A stretch of DNA of 64,000 nucleotides from WHTI01 sp963826105 (GCA_963826105.1 CAWGWA010000011.1:62001-126000); one strand, 5' to 3'; positions 7,198 to 16,045 are shown, numbered from the stretch's first letter. The notes: a model not told the origin generated them from the letters alone. Program-made: numbers and translations.

Positions 7198-8298
7198 TCA
7201 ACCGAGAGCTTCGGCGAGCTCTTCGAGGCTCGTGACGTTGTGCCCGGAAAGAAAGGTGTCTACGTGTGGCAGAGCCGCGGCCATTCCGCGAGCTAAGGGT
7301 TCGTACTCCGGGCTCCCTTTGAGGGGGTTGACCCATACGACCTTGTGAGCCAGACGGCTGAGCCGAGCCATCGCGTTCTCCAGCTGAGACGGGTCTCCTC
7401 TCTCCAGACCATCGGAGCAGAGAACGACTACAGCACCGCGCAAGAAACCATGCTGGCCATACGCTCTGACGAGATTCCCCAAAGACTCCCCGATCCTGGT
7501 TCCGCCGTCCCAGTCAGCCACTTCGGCGGCAACGCGCGCCAGCGCCTCGTCCGTGTTGCCGGACTTCAGCGACCTCGTGACGCGCGTGAGGCGCGTTCCG
7601 AAGCAGAAGACCTCGACGACCCGGGAGGCTTCCATGGCCGCGAGTCCGAACTGAAAGAATGGACGTGAGTACGGCGACATCGAGCCCGAGACGTCGAGGA
7701 TCAGAACGAGCGGACGAAGTTTCGTTCGGCGACCCTTCTTCGCTCGTAGGAACGGCTCTCCCCCGGTCCTCAGTGAGGAGCGCAACGTACGCCGAAGATC
7801 GAAACGATCACCGTGAACGTCCGGTCGCAGCCGCCTGACTTCACGGCGAGCGATGATCGGTGCTATCCGACGGATCAATTGAGCCACGTGTGCGCGCTCC
7901 TCTTCGGTGAGGTCCTCGAACGACTTGGTGCGGAGTACCTCAAGACTGCTCGCACTGACCTGGATCGGCTCCTCCACCTCCGATCCGTCCTCAGCGAACA
8001 GCTCCCCACCATCGGAACCGGACACCTCGATCTCAAGCTCGCTCTCATCGTGTGGCTCGACTGTCCCCTCGGGCAACTCTTCGGCTCCGAAGTAGTCGGC
8101 GAACGCCCGATCGAATGTCTCGAAATGGTCCGGATGCGATACCAGCGATGACCGCGCCGCCCAGTACAGGTCCTCCGGGGCGAGGGCGAGAATCGAGATC
8201 GCTTGAGTGAAGGTGACGATGCGTCCGGTCCCGACGGGCAGTCCACGTGCCCTCAAGTAGCGCCCGAACCCAACCATGAGGTCGAGCTCGGCGTTCAC
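7198..8298 (-). CDS. CoxE-type VWA domain protein
   Basis: A 366-residue protein. The C-terminal half is a von Willebrand A domain with a complete metal-ion site: DVSGSM, the GGTRIG threonine and SDGLERGD. The N-terminal half is acidic (residues about 90-120) and ends in a basic RREVRRLRPDVHGDR segment. CoxE proteins work with a CoxD/MoxR ATPase to mature molybdenum hydroxylases such as CO dehydrogenase. Its ATG overlaps the stop of the MoxR gene (ATGA, 8295-8298), the usual CoxD-CoxE coupling. The hydroxylase subunits themselves are not in the window. Confidence 0.88.
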   Translation of the reverse strand: MNAELDLMVGFGRYLRARGLPVGTGRIVTFTQAISILALAPEDLYWAARSSLVSHPDHFETFDRAFADYFGAEELPEGTVEPHDESELEIEVSGSDGGELFAEDGSEVEEPIQVSASSLEVLRTKSFEDLTEEERAHVAQLIRRIAPIIARREVRRLRPDVHGDRFDLRRTLRSSLRTGGEPFLRAKKGRRTKLRPLVLILDVSGSMSPYSRPFFQFGLAAMEASRVVEVFCFGTRLTRVTRSLKSGNTDEALARVAAEVADWDGGTRIGESLGNLVRAYGQHGFLRGAVVVLCSDGLERGDPSQLENAMARLSRLAHKVVWVNPLKGSPEYEPLARGMAAALPHVDTFLSGHNVTSLEELAEALG

Positions 8299-9161
8299 TT
8301 CTCCAGGATCTCCGCGAGTTTCGCTCTGACGGTTGCTTCGTCGTCGTGATCCTTGATGACCGCGCCGAGCGTCGCTGCCATCGTCTCCTCGTTGAGTTCC
8401 GCTCCGTTGAGGAAGTTGAGCGCGTTGGCCCAGTCGATCGTCTCGGCGACGCCCGGACGCTTGATGAGGTCCATGCTCCGAAGGCGGCCAACGATACGAG
8501 CAACATCTCGCGTTAGGTCCTCAGGAAGGTCGGGTGCACGCAGACGTACGATCTCGACCTCGCGCTCCAGTGATGGATGCTCGATCCAGTGGTAGAGGCA
8601 ACGACGCTTGAGTGCGTCATGCAGCTCTCGGGTTCGGTTCGAGGTGATTACGACGATCGGGGGATGCTCGGCGATGACGGTCCCGACCTCGGGGATCGTT
8701 ACCGCGAAGTCGGAGAGGGTCTCGAGGAGGAAAGCCTCGAATTCGTCATCGGCACGATCGATCTCATCGATCAGCAACACTGCACCGGCCCCCGCTCTGA
8801 TCGCGGCGAGCAGCGGCCGCTCGACCAAGAACCCGGGTCCGTAGAGGTCCTCCACCTGCTCGAGATGAAGGTCGGGGGTGCGTGCCGCCAGCAGCTGGCG
8901 CGAGTAGTCCCACTCGTAAAGTGCCTGGCTCGAATCGATCCCCTCGTAGCACTGGAGCCGGATCAGTTTGCGGCCGAGCGCCGAAGCGAGGACCTTGGCC
9001 ACTTCGGTCTTCCCTACGCCCGCCTCACCCTCGAGCAATAGAGGTTTCGATAGGCCGGTCGCGAGGTGGATCGATGTCGCGAGCGCTCGATCGGCGATGT
9101 ACGCCTGCTCGCGCAGCGCGGACTGGACCTCCTCGACCGAACCAAAGATTGGATCTGACAC
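8295..9161 (-). CDS. MoxR/CoxD-type AAA+ ATPase
   Basis: A 288-residue MoxR-family AAA+ protein: Walker A GEAGVGKTEVAK, Walker B LLIDEIDRAD, sensor 1 ITSNRTRELHDALKRR. The GTG at 9161 (VSDPIFGSVEEVQ) is chosen because a longer frame from 9308 gives an unfamily-like arginine-rich head and runs into the divergent gene. CoxD is needed in known systems for assembling the Cu-Mo centre of CO dehydrogenase; MoxR proteins more broadly act as chaperones with a VWA partner, here the overlapping downstream gene. It is divergent from xdhC-like genes, which fits a common maturation job. Confidence 0.9.
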   Translation of the reverse strand: MSDPIFGSVEEVQSALREQAYIADRALATSIHLATGLSKPLLLEGEAGVGKTEVAKVLASALGRKLIRLQCYEGIDSSQALYEWDYSRQLLAARTPDLHLEQVEDLYGPGFLVERPLLAAIRAGAGAVLLIDEIDRADDEFEAFLLETLSDFAVTIPEVGTVIAEHPPIVVITSNRTRELHDALKRRCLYHWIEHPSLEREVEIVRLRAPDLPEDLTRDVARIVGRLRSMDLIKRPGVAETIDWANALNFLNGAELNEETMAATLGAVIKDHDDEATVRAKLAEILEK

Positions 9162-9217
9162 GACGTTAGTATCACTCTCATGCTCGCTATCCGCGACGAA
9201 AGGCTGGCTGAGGCGGA

Positions 9218-9532
9218 GTGAAGGACGTTCTCCCACAGATCGATCGCTGGCTAAGCGACGGCAAGAAGGTCGCCCTCGCAACGGTCGTCCGCGTCGAGCG
9301 TTCCGCACCTCGGGGCCCTGGTGCAGTCATGGCGCTGTCCGAGGACGGGGACGTCGTCGGGTCTGTGTCGGGTGGGTGCGTCGAGCCGGCAGTGTACGAG
9401 GAAGCCATGGAAGTGATCCAGAACGGTAAGTCCAAGAACCTGACCTACGGGATCTCCGACGACCAAGCCTTCGAGGTCGGATTGACTTGCGGAGGCACGA
9501 TCCACCTGTTCGTCGAACGACTGGACTGGTAA
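9218..9532 (+). CDS. XdhC/CoxI family protein, N-terminal half
   Basis: A 104-residue single-domain protein with the XdhC_CoxI signature: ATVVRVERSAPRGPGAVMAL, then GSVSGGCVEPAVYEEA and LTCGGTIHLFVE. XdhC binds molybdenum cofactor, protects it and supports its sulfuration before insertion into xanthine dehydrogenase-like enzymes. In this lineage the two halves of XdhC are separate genes; the second follows directly (TAA then ATG). GTG start, with a GAGGCGGA ribosome-site candidate close to it. Confidence 0.88.
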   Translation: MKDVLPQIDRWLSDGKKVALATVVRVERSAPRGPGAVMALSEDGDVVGSVSGGCVEPAVYEEAMEVIQNGKSKNLTYGISDDQAFEVGLTCGGTIHLFVERLDW

Positions 9533-10339
9533 ATGGGGTCGCTCTTCGACGAGCTGAAAGCCTCCATCGCAGAGGCTCGGCCGGTCGTCCTGGTCACCGT
9601 GATCAAAGGTCCGGGACAAGGCACCAAATTGCTGGTCACCGACGCAGGAAGCCGAGGAACCCTGGGCAATGCGGATCTCGACTTCGCCGTCGTCGAGGAC
9701 GCCACTCACATGTTGCAGTTGGGAGTGACCGGGCTCCGGTCCTACGGTCCTACCGGACGGCGGCGACTAGACGACGTCGAGGTGTTCATCGAATCCTTCA
9801 CTCCGCCACCTCGCATGTACGTGTTCGGGGCGATCGACTTTACCGGGGCCGTAACGCGCATCGGCAAGCTGCTCGGCTATCACGTCACCGTCTGCGATGC
9901 GCGGGAGAAGTTCGCCACCCCAGAGCGTTTCCCGGAAGCCGATGAGGTCGTTGTCATGTGGCCCGACGCGTTCCTGGCCGAGGCTCCCGTCGACCGTCGC
10001 ACGGTTATCTGCGCTCTGACCCACGACCCCAAGTTCGACGTCCCGCTGCTCAAGGCGGCACTAGCCACCGACGCCGGCTACATCGGCGCGATGGGGAGCC
10101 GGCGGACACACGACGAGCGCGTAGCGCAACTGCGAGCGGAGGGGGTGTCGGACGAGGACATCGCACGGGTCGCCGGTCCCATCGGACTCGACATCGGTGC
10201 TCGAACTCCGGAAGAGGTCGCGGTGTCGATCGCCGCGGAGGTCATCGCACTGCGAAGCGATGCTTCGGGCCGCAGACTCGTCGACCTGCAAGGACCGGTC
10301 CACGCTCCCGGGAGCGAGCCGCCGGAGAGCGGTTCTTAG
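9533..10339 (+). CDS. XdhC family protein with Rossmann C-terminal domain
   Basis: A 268-residue protein. The first third is a second XdhC_CoxI-like fold (RPVVLVTVIKGPGQGTKLLV); residues about 95-240 are the XdhC Rossmann domain (MYVFGAIDFTGAVTRIGKLL, VTVCDAREKFATPERFPEAD, LTHDPKFDVPLLKAAL, GYIGAMGSRRTHDER, GLDIGARTPEEVAVSIAAEV). These motifs are characteristic of MoCo chaperones. It starts immediately after the single-domain gene and ends overlapping the convergent hemolysin III-like gene. Confidence 0.9.
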   Translation: MGSLFDELKASIAEARPVVLVTVIKGPGQGTKLLVTDAGSRGTLGNADLDFAVVEDATHMLQLGVTGLRSYGPTGRRRLDDVEVFIESFTPPPRMYVFGAIDFTGAVTRIGKLLGYHVTVCDAREKFATPERFPEADEVVVMWPDAFLAEAPVDRRTVICALTHDPKFDVPLLKAALATDAGYIGAMGSRRTHDERVAQLRAEGVSDEDIARVAGPIGLDIGARTPEEVAVSIAAEVIALRSDASGRRLVDLQGPVHAPGSEPPESGS

Positions 10340-11019
10340 GCTCGTCCGTAGACCACGAGACTCACTGCGATGTAGTGCGCGATCCATGCCAGCACCGTGA
10401 ACGCGTGGAACACCTCATGGAAGCCGAACCAGCGAGGGGCGGGATCGGGCCATTTCGTCGCGTAGACCACACCGCCCAAGGTGTAGAGGATGCCTCCGAC
10501 GATCACGAGAGTGACGGCAGCCGCTCCGGCGGCGTCAACCAGCTGCGGGATCACGAAGATCGCGGCCCAGCCCGTAAGCAGATAGAGCCCGGTGTAGAGC
10601 CAGCGGGGCGCATCGAGCCAGAAGAGTCTGAACAGGATGCCGCCGATGGCTCCGGCCCAAACGACCGACAAGATGATCGTCGACGCCGGACGGTCGAGAG
10701 CAAGAACTGCGAACGGCGTGTAGGAACCCGCGATAACGAGGTAGATGTTGGCGTGGTCGAGTCGCTTCCACACCGACAGTGCCTTGGGTCCCCAACGGCC
10801 CCGGTGATAAAGGGCCGACGTGGCGAACAGCAGGACCGATGCGACAACGAACACGGTCGCGGGTCTACGGGTCACTGCCCCGGGGGCCAATGCGATCAGG
10901 ACGATCCCTGAAACCAATGCAACCGGGAAGATCCCCGCATGGAGCCAGCCTCTTAGGCGAGGCTTAACCTCCTCGAGGACATCCTTAGCCCCCTGCAGTG
11001 CGCCGTCCGCCATCGCCAC
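10336..11019 (-). CDS. Hemolysin III family (PAQR-type) integral membrane protein
   Basis: A 227-residue protein with about seven hydrophobic segments and the family markers SALYHRGRWGPKA, RLDHANIYLVIAGSYTP and, near the end, WFGFHEVFHAFTVLAWIAHY; the conserved His and Asp residues probably hold zinc as in PAQR proteins. Bacterial members (TrhA, YqfA) affect membrane energetics and fatty acid composition. The next gene on the same strand is a fatty-acid desaturase, which fits. A TAATCT -10-like element lies just before the GTG/ATG start, so the transcript may be leaderless. Confidence 0.88.
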   Translation of the reverse strand: MAMADGALQGAKDVLEEVKPRLRGWLHAGIFPVALVSGIVLIALAPGAVTRRPATVFVVASVLLFATSALYHRGRWGPKALSVWKRLDHANIYLVIAGSYTPFAVLALDRPASTIILSVVWAGAIGGILFRLFWLDAPRWLYTGLYLLTGWAAIFVIPQLVDAAGAAAVTLVIVGGILYTLGGVVYATKWPDPAPRWFGFHEVFHAFTVLAWIAHYIAVSLVVYGRA

Positions 11020-11030
11020 AGATTAGGCCT

Positions 11031-11984
11031 TTACGACTCGATCGACTTGGCTGCGATCTGCTTCTCGGTTATGCGCCTGACGTTGCGAGCGAGGCCGACC
11101 TTCTCCATGCCGGAGATGATGGCTCCACTGATGTCGACCTGCGTCTTATCGATCCCCTGGATAGCGGCCGATGGGAACGCGTGGTGGTTGTTGTGCCATG
11201 ACTCCCCGAAGGAAACGATCGCCAGCGCCCAGTTGTTGGTCGAGTACTCGTCGCCGTCGAACGGGCGCTTGCCGTAGAAGTGGCAGATCGAATTGATGCT
11301 CCAGGTGATGTGGTGAAGGATGAAGATGCGCGCCAGGGAGCCCCAGAGGAACGCTGTCAGAGCCCCACTAAGGGTTCCGGTGATCACGAAGCCCGCGAGT
11401 GGCGGAAGCCCGAAGGTCAACACGATCCACAGCGGGAAAAGACGATCGATCTTCACCAACGCCGGGACCTTCAGCATGTCGGGGGCCCAGCGGCGAGCCG
11501 AGGTCTGCTCGTCGGAGAACAACCATCCCATGTGCGCGTGCCACAAACCCTTGACCACTCCACGGATCCCCGGTCCCTCATCGAGATGTGGTGAGTGGGG
11601 ATCGCCCTCCTTGTCGGCGAAGGCGTGGTGCCGACGATGATCCGAAACCCAAGTGATCACGGGACCCTCGACCGCCATCGAGCCCGCGATCGCCAGAAGT
11701 CCCCGGATGAAGGGGGTCGTCTCGAAACTCTGGTGAGTGAAGTAACGGTGAAAGCCGATAGTGATTCCGAGCCCAGTGAACACGTAAAAGAACAGCGCGA
11801 TGCCAGCGTCGACCCAACTCAGACCGTTACCCCATAGCGAGTAGATCGCGAACGCGAATCCGAGGAACGGCAGCACCGTCACCGCGAGGACGATCCGCTT
11901 CTGAAGTACCGCCCTCTTGCCCTCGAGCCGCCTGACTCCCGGGATCTGGATCTCCTGTGGTCGCTCCTGAAGCACCTGTGCCAC
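11031..11984 (-). CDS. Membrane acyl-CoA/acyl-lipid delta-9 type desaturase
   Basis: A 317-residue membrane di-iron desaturase with all three histidine boxes: HRYFTH (about residue 79), HRRHH (about 116) and HNNHH (about 264). Hydrophobic pairs lie before the first box and between the second and third. Such enzymes introduce a cis double bond into saturated acyl chains using O2 and ferredoxin or cytochrome electrons. GTG start at 11984 with AGAGGAGAG upstream. The upstream region 12006-12057 is packed with GTAAC palindromes, a probable repressor site, so expression is likely controlled by acyl-chain supply or stress. Confidence 0.92.
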   Translation of the reverse strand: MAQVLQERPQEIQIPGVRRLEGKRAVLQKRIVLAVTVLPFLGFAFAIYSLWGNGLSWVDAGIALFFYVFTGLGITIGFHRYFTHQSFETTPFIRGLLAIAGSMAVEGPVITWVSDHRRHHAFADKEGDPHSPHLDEGPGIRGVVKGLWHAHMGWLFSDEQTSARRWAPDMLKVPALVKIDRLFPLWIVLTFGLPPLAGFVITGTLSGALTAFLWGSLARIFILHHITWSINSICHFYGKRPFDGDEYSTNNWALAIVSFGESWHNNHHAFPSAAIQGIDKTQVDISGAIISGMEKVGLARNVRRITEKQIAAKSIES

Positions 11985-12005
11985 AGCTCGCTCTCCTCTT
12001 CGATC

Positions 12006-12057
12006 GGTAACTTACGATTCCGTAACCTACCATACCGTAGGTTACGCAGCGGTAACC
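12006..12057. promoter_or_regulatory. Overlapping GTAAC palindromes upstream of the desaturase, candidate operator
   Basis: Four GTAAC/GTTAC half-sites lie within 52 bases. They make three overlapping inverted repeats: TTACG-N4-CGTAA (12012-12025), a perfect 9-base-arm palindrome GTAACCTAC-N6-GTAGGTTAC (12022-12045), and GTTAC-N6-GTAAC (12041-12056). The site is 22-73 bases upstream of the desaturase start and looks like a multi-dimer operator of the TetR kind. No TetR gene is in the window, so the regulator is unknown. Confidence 0.6.
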
Positions 12058-12080
12058 CTACGAGAGGAGATATTGAGGAC

Positions 12081-12725
12081 CTAGATCCCTTCGTGGTCCT
12101 CGGGACGTCCGGGGATAGCGGACCCGCCTACGGTCAGAGCCGGGATCAGGACGTGGGCAAGCGGTCCGATCGACAGCGCGTAGGCGACCGTCCCAACACC
12201 GACGGAGCCGCCGAGTAACCACCCGAGGATGAGCACACTCAATTCGATCGAGGTACGGACCACACGGATCGAACGTCCTCTCCGTGCGAGTCCGGTCATC
12301 AGACCGTCGCGGGGGCCCGGACCCAATCCCGCACCGATGTAGAGGCCGGTAGCGAGGCCGTTCAGCAGGATGCCCGCGACGAGGAACCCGTATCGGAACC
12401 CCAGCTCCTCGGGCGCATCAACCAAGTGGAGCGACACGTCCATGAATAGCCCGACCAAGATCCCGTTGCTGATGGTTCCGAATCCCGGTCGTTGGCGTAT
12501 CGGGATCCATAACAGCAGGACCATCGCCGACACCGCGATCGTGACGACGCCGATCGAGAAACCGGTGCGCTCCGCGGCTCCTTGATGGAACACATCCCAT
12601 GGATCGAGCCCCAGGTTCGCTCGTACCAGTAGCGCGGTGCTGAATCCGTAGAGCGCCAAGCCCGGAAAGAGCTGGGCCATACGGCGGATGCGGCGGTCGG
12701 GAGGGATCGGAAGAAGGATCGACAA
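12081..12725 (-). CDS. YczE/YyaS-type membrane protein
   Basis: A 214-residue protein with five to six hydrophobic segments. Family markers are LALYGFSTALLVRANLGLDPWDVFHQG near the start, a second-half repeat of the GLGPGPRDGLMTGLARR type, and RTSIELSVLILGWLLGG. Members of this family are integral membrane proteins of undefined transport or secretion role. A TTG at 12725 or an ATG at 12680 could start the protein; neither has a strong ribosome site, so the first 15 residues are uncertain. Confidence 0.75.
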   Translation of the reverse strand: MSILLPIPPDRRIRRMAQLFPGLALYGFSTALLVRANLGLDPWDVFHQGAAERTGFSIGVVTIAVSAMVLLLWIPIRQRPGFGTISNGILVGLFMDVSLHLVDAPEELGFRYGFLVAGILLNGLATGLYIGAGLGPGPRDGLMTGLARRGRSIRVVRTSIELSVLILGWLLGGSVGVGTVAYALSIGPLAHVLIPALTVGGSAIPGRPEDHEGI

Positions 12726-12841
12726 GGTCGAGGAACCCTACTTGCGGTCGGGAAGACCTCAGATCAGTTGGTTGGAACACTTGGCCCAAAGTAGAACCGG
12801 GTCGAGCCCGAGAATCAGGAGTCGGACTGAGGGAGCCGTAC

Positions 12842-13552
12842 CTAGTCGTCGAGTGAATCGATACGGCGGGTGAGCTTGGCGATCTCGGCCTCCGCATCCT
12901 CGACGCGTTTGCGCGCTGAAGCTGCGGCCATGTCGGCCTCCTTCGCCGCCTTCTGAGCGCCGACGAGGAACTTTTCGGCCTCGGCGAGGTCGCCGGTCAG
13001 GTCCTTCCGGCGCTGGTCTCGCTTACGCTCCTGCGCCTTGCGCTCCGCCGCGTCCTCACCGACCGTTCCGAACGCCGCCTCCAGACCCGAAGGCTCGACA
13101 TCGGAAGACAGCCTGCCCCGGAGTAGGTCCTCCCTGGTGGCTGCGTCGGCCGCCGCGAACTGCAGGTTCCTAACGATCCGCTCGAGGTGCGCGGCTCCCG
13201 CGTTGTGCCCGGCGTCCTCGAGTATCCGAGCCGCCTCCTTGCGAAGCGCGGTCAGAGCGCGACGCCGATCCGCCGTGGCACTCGAGACGGCATCTCCGCG
13301 GCCGGCCGACAACCCCTGTTCCATCTTCTCCGAGGCTGCGATCAGGGCCTCGAGCTTCGAGCGTGCCCCCCGGGCCAGGAGGTTGGTTGCCCAGGCGGTC
13401 ACCGGGGGCTTCTTGAGCTTCTTGACCTCGGCCGCCTCTGTGCCCCGATCCTCAGCCGCCAGCTCGCCTGCGATCTCGTTGCGCAGAGCCGTGAACTCGG
13501 CCAGGGGAGCCGAATAGAGATCGTCGAGCCTCGCTTCCTTGTCTATCGCCAC
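12842..13552 (-). CDS. Hypothetical actinobacterial protein with coiled coil
   Basis: A 236-residue soluble, charged protein. It starts with a pattern seen in many unnamed actinobacterial proteins (LYSAPLAEFTALRNEIAGEL, then KKLKKPPVTAWATNLLAR), and its C-terminal third (about residues 165-235) is a heptad-rich coiled coil with many Ala, Glu and Lys. No enzyme motif or membrane segment. Divergent from sodA with a 136-base shared promoter region. Function unknown. Confidence 0.75.
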   Translation of the reverse strand: MAIDKEARLDDLYSAPLAEFTALRNEIAGELAAEDRGTEAAEVKKLKKPPVTAWATNLLARGARSKLEALIAASEKMEQGLSAGRGDAVSSATADRRRALTALRKEAARILEDAGHNAGAAHLERIVRNLQFAAADAATREDLLRGRLSSDVEPSGLEAAFGTVGEDAAERKAQERKRDQRRKDLTGDLAEAEKFLVGAQKAAKEADMAAASARKRVEDAEAEIAKLTRRIDSLDD

Positions 13553-13688
13553 AAGGGATTCCTACAGGAAGTGCCCACCGAAGGCCACACGAGTACCGAT
13601 CGTGACCCGCGGGTAGTGTCACTGGGAAGGCGACTACCCAATAAGTGGTTGCATCAGATAAGCAAGCCCCGTCACGAAAGGAGCCACT

Positions 13689-14303
13689 ATGGCCGGCAAG
13701 TACACACTTCCGGACCTGCCCTACGACTACAAGGCGCTCGAGCCGCACATCGACGCCAAGACGATGGAGATCCATCACACCAAGCACCACCAGACGTACA
13801 TCGACAAGCTGAACGCAGCCTTGGAAGGACACGACGATCTCTACACCGAGAACGTCGATGATCTGCTACGCAACTTCTCGAACGTGCCCTCCGACATCCA
13901 GGGTGCCGTCAAGAATCACGGCGGCGGACATTCCAACCACTCGCTGTTCTGGACCGTCATGGGTCCCGACGGTGGTGGCGACCCCTCGGGTGACCTCGCC
14001 GCGGCGATCGACGAGTCGTTCGGCTCGTTCAAGCAATTCCAGGAGAAATTCACCGACGCCGCGGTCGCTCAGTTCGGTTCCGGTTGGGCATGGCTCGTGG
14101 TCGACGCTGGGAAGCTCGCGGTGACGAACCTCCCGAACCAGGACTCCCCGCTGATCGACGGTAAGACTCCGATCCTCGGGCTCGATGTCTGGGAGCACGC
14201 GTACTACCTCAACTACCAGAACAAGCGCCCGGACTACATCCAGGCGTGGTGGAACACGGTCAACTGGGACGCGGTCGCCGAGCGTTTCGGCTCCGCCTCT
14301 TAG
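13689..14303 (+). CDS. sodA: Superoxide dismutase, Mn-type
   Basis: A 204-residue Fe/Mn superoxide dismutase converting superoxide to H2O2 and O2 in the cytoplasm. Metal ligands are seen in MEIHHTKHHQTYIDKLN (first His), NHGGGHSNHSLFW (second His) and GLDVWEHAYYLNY (Asp and third His). The GGG before the second ligand and the NQDSPL segment are the combination usual for manganese-dependent enzymes, so Mn is preferred over Fe. AAAGGAG lies 6 bases before the ATG, and a strong terminator follows at 14323, so it is probably a single-gene transcript. Confidence 0.96.
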   Translation: MAGKYTLPDLPYDYKALEPHIDAKTMEIHHTKHHQTYIDKLNAALEGHDDLYTENVDDLLRNFSNVPSDIQGAVKNHGGGHSNHSLFWTVMGPDGGGDPSGDLAAAIDESFGSFKQFQEKFTDAAVAQFGSGWAWLVVDAGKLAVTNLPNQDSPLIDGKTPILGLDVWEHAYYLNYQNKRPDYIQAWWNTVNWDAVAERFGSAS

Positions 14304-14322
14304 CCGGTACGGATCTTCGATC

Positions 14323-14347
14323 AGGGGCCCCTCCGGGGGCCCTTTTT
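14323..14347 (+). terminator. Intrinsic terminator after sodA
   Basis: An AGGGGCCCC / GGGGGCCCT stem with a TCC loop runs directly into TTTTT, 20 bases after the sodA stop. On the other strand it also lies just after the convergent GH25 gene. Confidence 0.9.
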
Positions 14348-14356
14348 CGCGGTCGG

Positions 14357-16045
14357 CTAACCGCGCCAGACGCCCACCCCGTCGATGATCACCTTCTTGC
14401 CCGAGGAGAGCACCTCGATCGTGAGCGTCCCGCGCTGCTGGTCGGGGAAGGCGCCGACCACGATCGCGACGCGGTCCTTGCGGGCCCCCGACTTCAAAGA
14501 GATCGTCTGAAGCACCTGGCCGTCGAAGCGGACCTCGATCTTGCCGCAGCTCGGACACTTCGAGACGAGAAGACCGAAGCGTCGACCCCGGATGTCCTTC
14601 AGCTTGAGCGTCTTCCCCTGCTGCGCGGTTTCCTTATAGGTGCTCCGGTAGAAGTCGGACCCGGCCCCCTTGCTCCATCCACCGCCGGTGAGAGAGCGAT
14701 CGTCGGCCCGCACCGCGACACACTTCTCCGGCCCCCACGACGAGGTGTTGCCGGCTTCGTCGGTCGCTCGAGCGGAGTAGCAGTAGGTGCGGCCGGGCTC
14801 GCCCTGCATGTCGCCGGACTTCGCATCGGTGTCGTTCTGCCATTGGCTCTGGGATGAGAAGTGACCCCGGAGGCCCGCCTCGCGGTAGCGAACGTCGTAG
14901 GTCAGGGCGTCACTGACGTCATCGGTCGCCGCCCATCGCACCTCAACGCGACCCGATGCTGAGACGTCGCCTTCCGGTGACTTGACCGTGGCGTCTTCGG
15001 GCGCCTTGCCGTCCCCGATCTCTCCGGTACTGGCCGGGGATTGCGCGGTGCCGCCTTCGTTGGTTGCCGTCACCTGTCCCTTGAGCGTCTTCCCGTGGTC
15101 GGCGCGATGCACCTCGTAGACGGGATCGGTTGCGCCGGCGATCACTTCACAGGTGTTGGCCGCGGTGCATCGTTTCCACTGATAGGAGAAGGCGATCGGC
15201 TTCGTTCCCTTCCACTCTCCGGGGGACACGGTCAGGGTTCCGCCGGTCTTCTCCTCACCGGAGATCTCGGGCTCGGTCTTGATGGTTGGCGGAACCGGGA
15301 TCCGGAACTCCTTAAGAGCGCCGGTCTGCGCGTGATTCAGATCGACATTCCCCTTGATGCCGGGGACCGAGCCCTGGCTCGTGTACTGCCAGAACGACCA
15401 CCCGTTCCCGCCCCAGTTGTTGGCGAACTCCATCGGGTTGTTGGCGGTGGTGTAGTGCGCGACCCAGAGTCCGTAACCCTCGAGAGCGAATTCCTCGGTG
15501 TCGTCGATGCGCGTCTTCCACGTGTTCGGGCTCGTGTAGATCAGGGGTTTCACTCCGGTACCGGCCTCGACCCGGTTCAGCCACGTCCGCACCCAGATCT
15601 TGAGGCTCTGCGCGTCGAGCCCGCCGAGGTCGGCCTCGAAGTCGAGCACTGGGTAGAGGTCGCCGGGGGCCGGGGCTCCGGTGGCGAGGAAATGGTTCGC
15701 CTCGCCGCGCGCATCCTCCCTAACCTCTTCGTCCGTGCCCCCGTTGGGGCGGGCGAAGTGATAGGCGCCGATCCTGAGGCCGGCCGCGTTCGCATCCGTG
15801 CGGTTGGCTCCGTAGTAGGGGTCGACGTACGTGTCTCGCTCGGTGGCTTTGATAAACGTGAATCGGTACCCGGCCTCGGCGACTTGGGTCCAGTCGATCT
15901 CGCCCTTGTCGTTCTGCCAGTGGGACACATCGATGCCGGGGATCCGTGCTGCCTGCGCGGTGCCCGATGCGAGGGTCGTCACGATCAGGGCCAGGCCGAC
16001 AACAGTCCGCCGGCCCCATGATCCCCGCCTGGTCCTTCCGAACAT
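14357..16045 (-). CDS. Secreted GH25 muramidase with Ig-like and C-terminal modules
   Basis: A 562-residue secreted cell-wall hydrolase. The ATG at 16045 has GAGGGA upstream and opens a signal peptide ending SGTAQA. Residues about 33-225 are a GH25 lysozyme domain: GIDVSHWQNDKGEIDW, FIKATERDTYVDPYY, IGAYHFARP, the catalytic acidic YPVLDFEAD, LIYTSPNTW, LWVAHYT and FWQYTSQG. It cleaves the beta-1,4 bond between MurNAc and GlcNAc. A bacterial Ig-like module (EWKGTKPIAFSYQWKRC) follows, then a fibronectin-like stretch (VRWAATDDVSDALTYDVRY) and a C-terminal beta domain with a CPSC pair. The stop lies 9 bases beyond the shared terminator. Confidence 0.92.
   Translation of the reverse strand: MFGRTRRGSWGRRTVVGLALIVTTLASGTAQAARIPGIDVSHWQNDKGEIDWTQVAEAGYRFTFIKATERDTYVDPYYGANRTDANAAGLRIGAYHFARPNGGTDEEVREDARGEANHFLATGAPAPGDLYPVLDFEADLGGLDAQSLKIWVRTWLNRVEAGTGVKPLIYTSPNTWKTRIDDTEEFALEGYGLWVAHYTTANNPMEFANNWGGNGWSFWQYTSQGSVPGIKGNVDLNHAQTGALKEFRIPVPPTIKTEPEISGEEKTGGTLTVSPGEWKGTKPIAFSYQWKRCTAANTCEVIAGATDPVYEVHRADHGKTLKGQVTATNEGGTAQSPASTGEIGDGKAPEDATVKSPEGDVSASGRVEVRWAATDDVSDALTYDVRYREAGLRGHFSSQSQWQNDTDAKSGDMQGEPGRTYCYSARATDEAGNTSSWGPEKCVAVRADDRSLTGGGWSKGAGSDFYRSTYKETAQQGKTLKLKDIRGRRFGLLVSKCPSCGKIEVRFDGQVLQTISLKSGARKDRVAIVVGAFPDQQRGTLTIEVLSSGKKVIIDGVGVWRG

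Noticed and set aside
12745..12830. A tRNA-like stretch (TCAGTTGGTT, GGGTCGAGCCC)
   Set aside because: The 5' and 3' acceptor strands do not pair, the anticodon stem is only four pairs, and the T-arm is short; no complete cloverleaf can be drawn.
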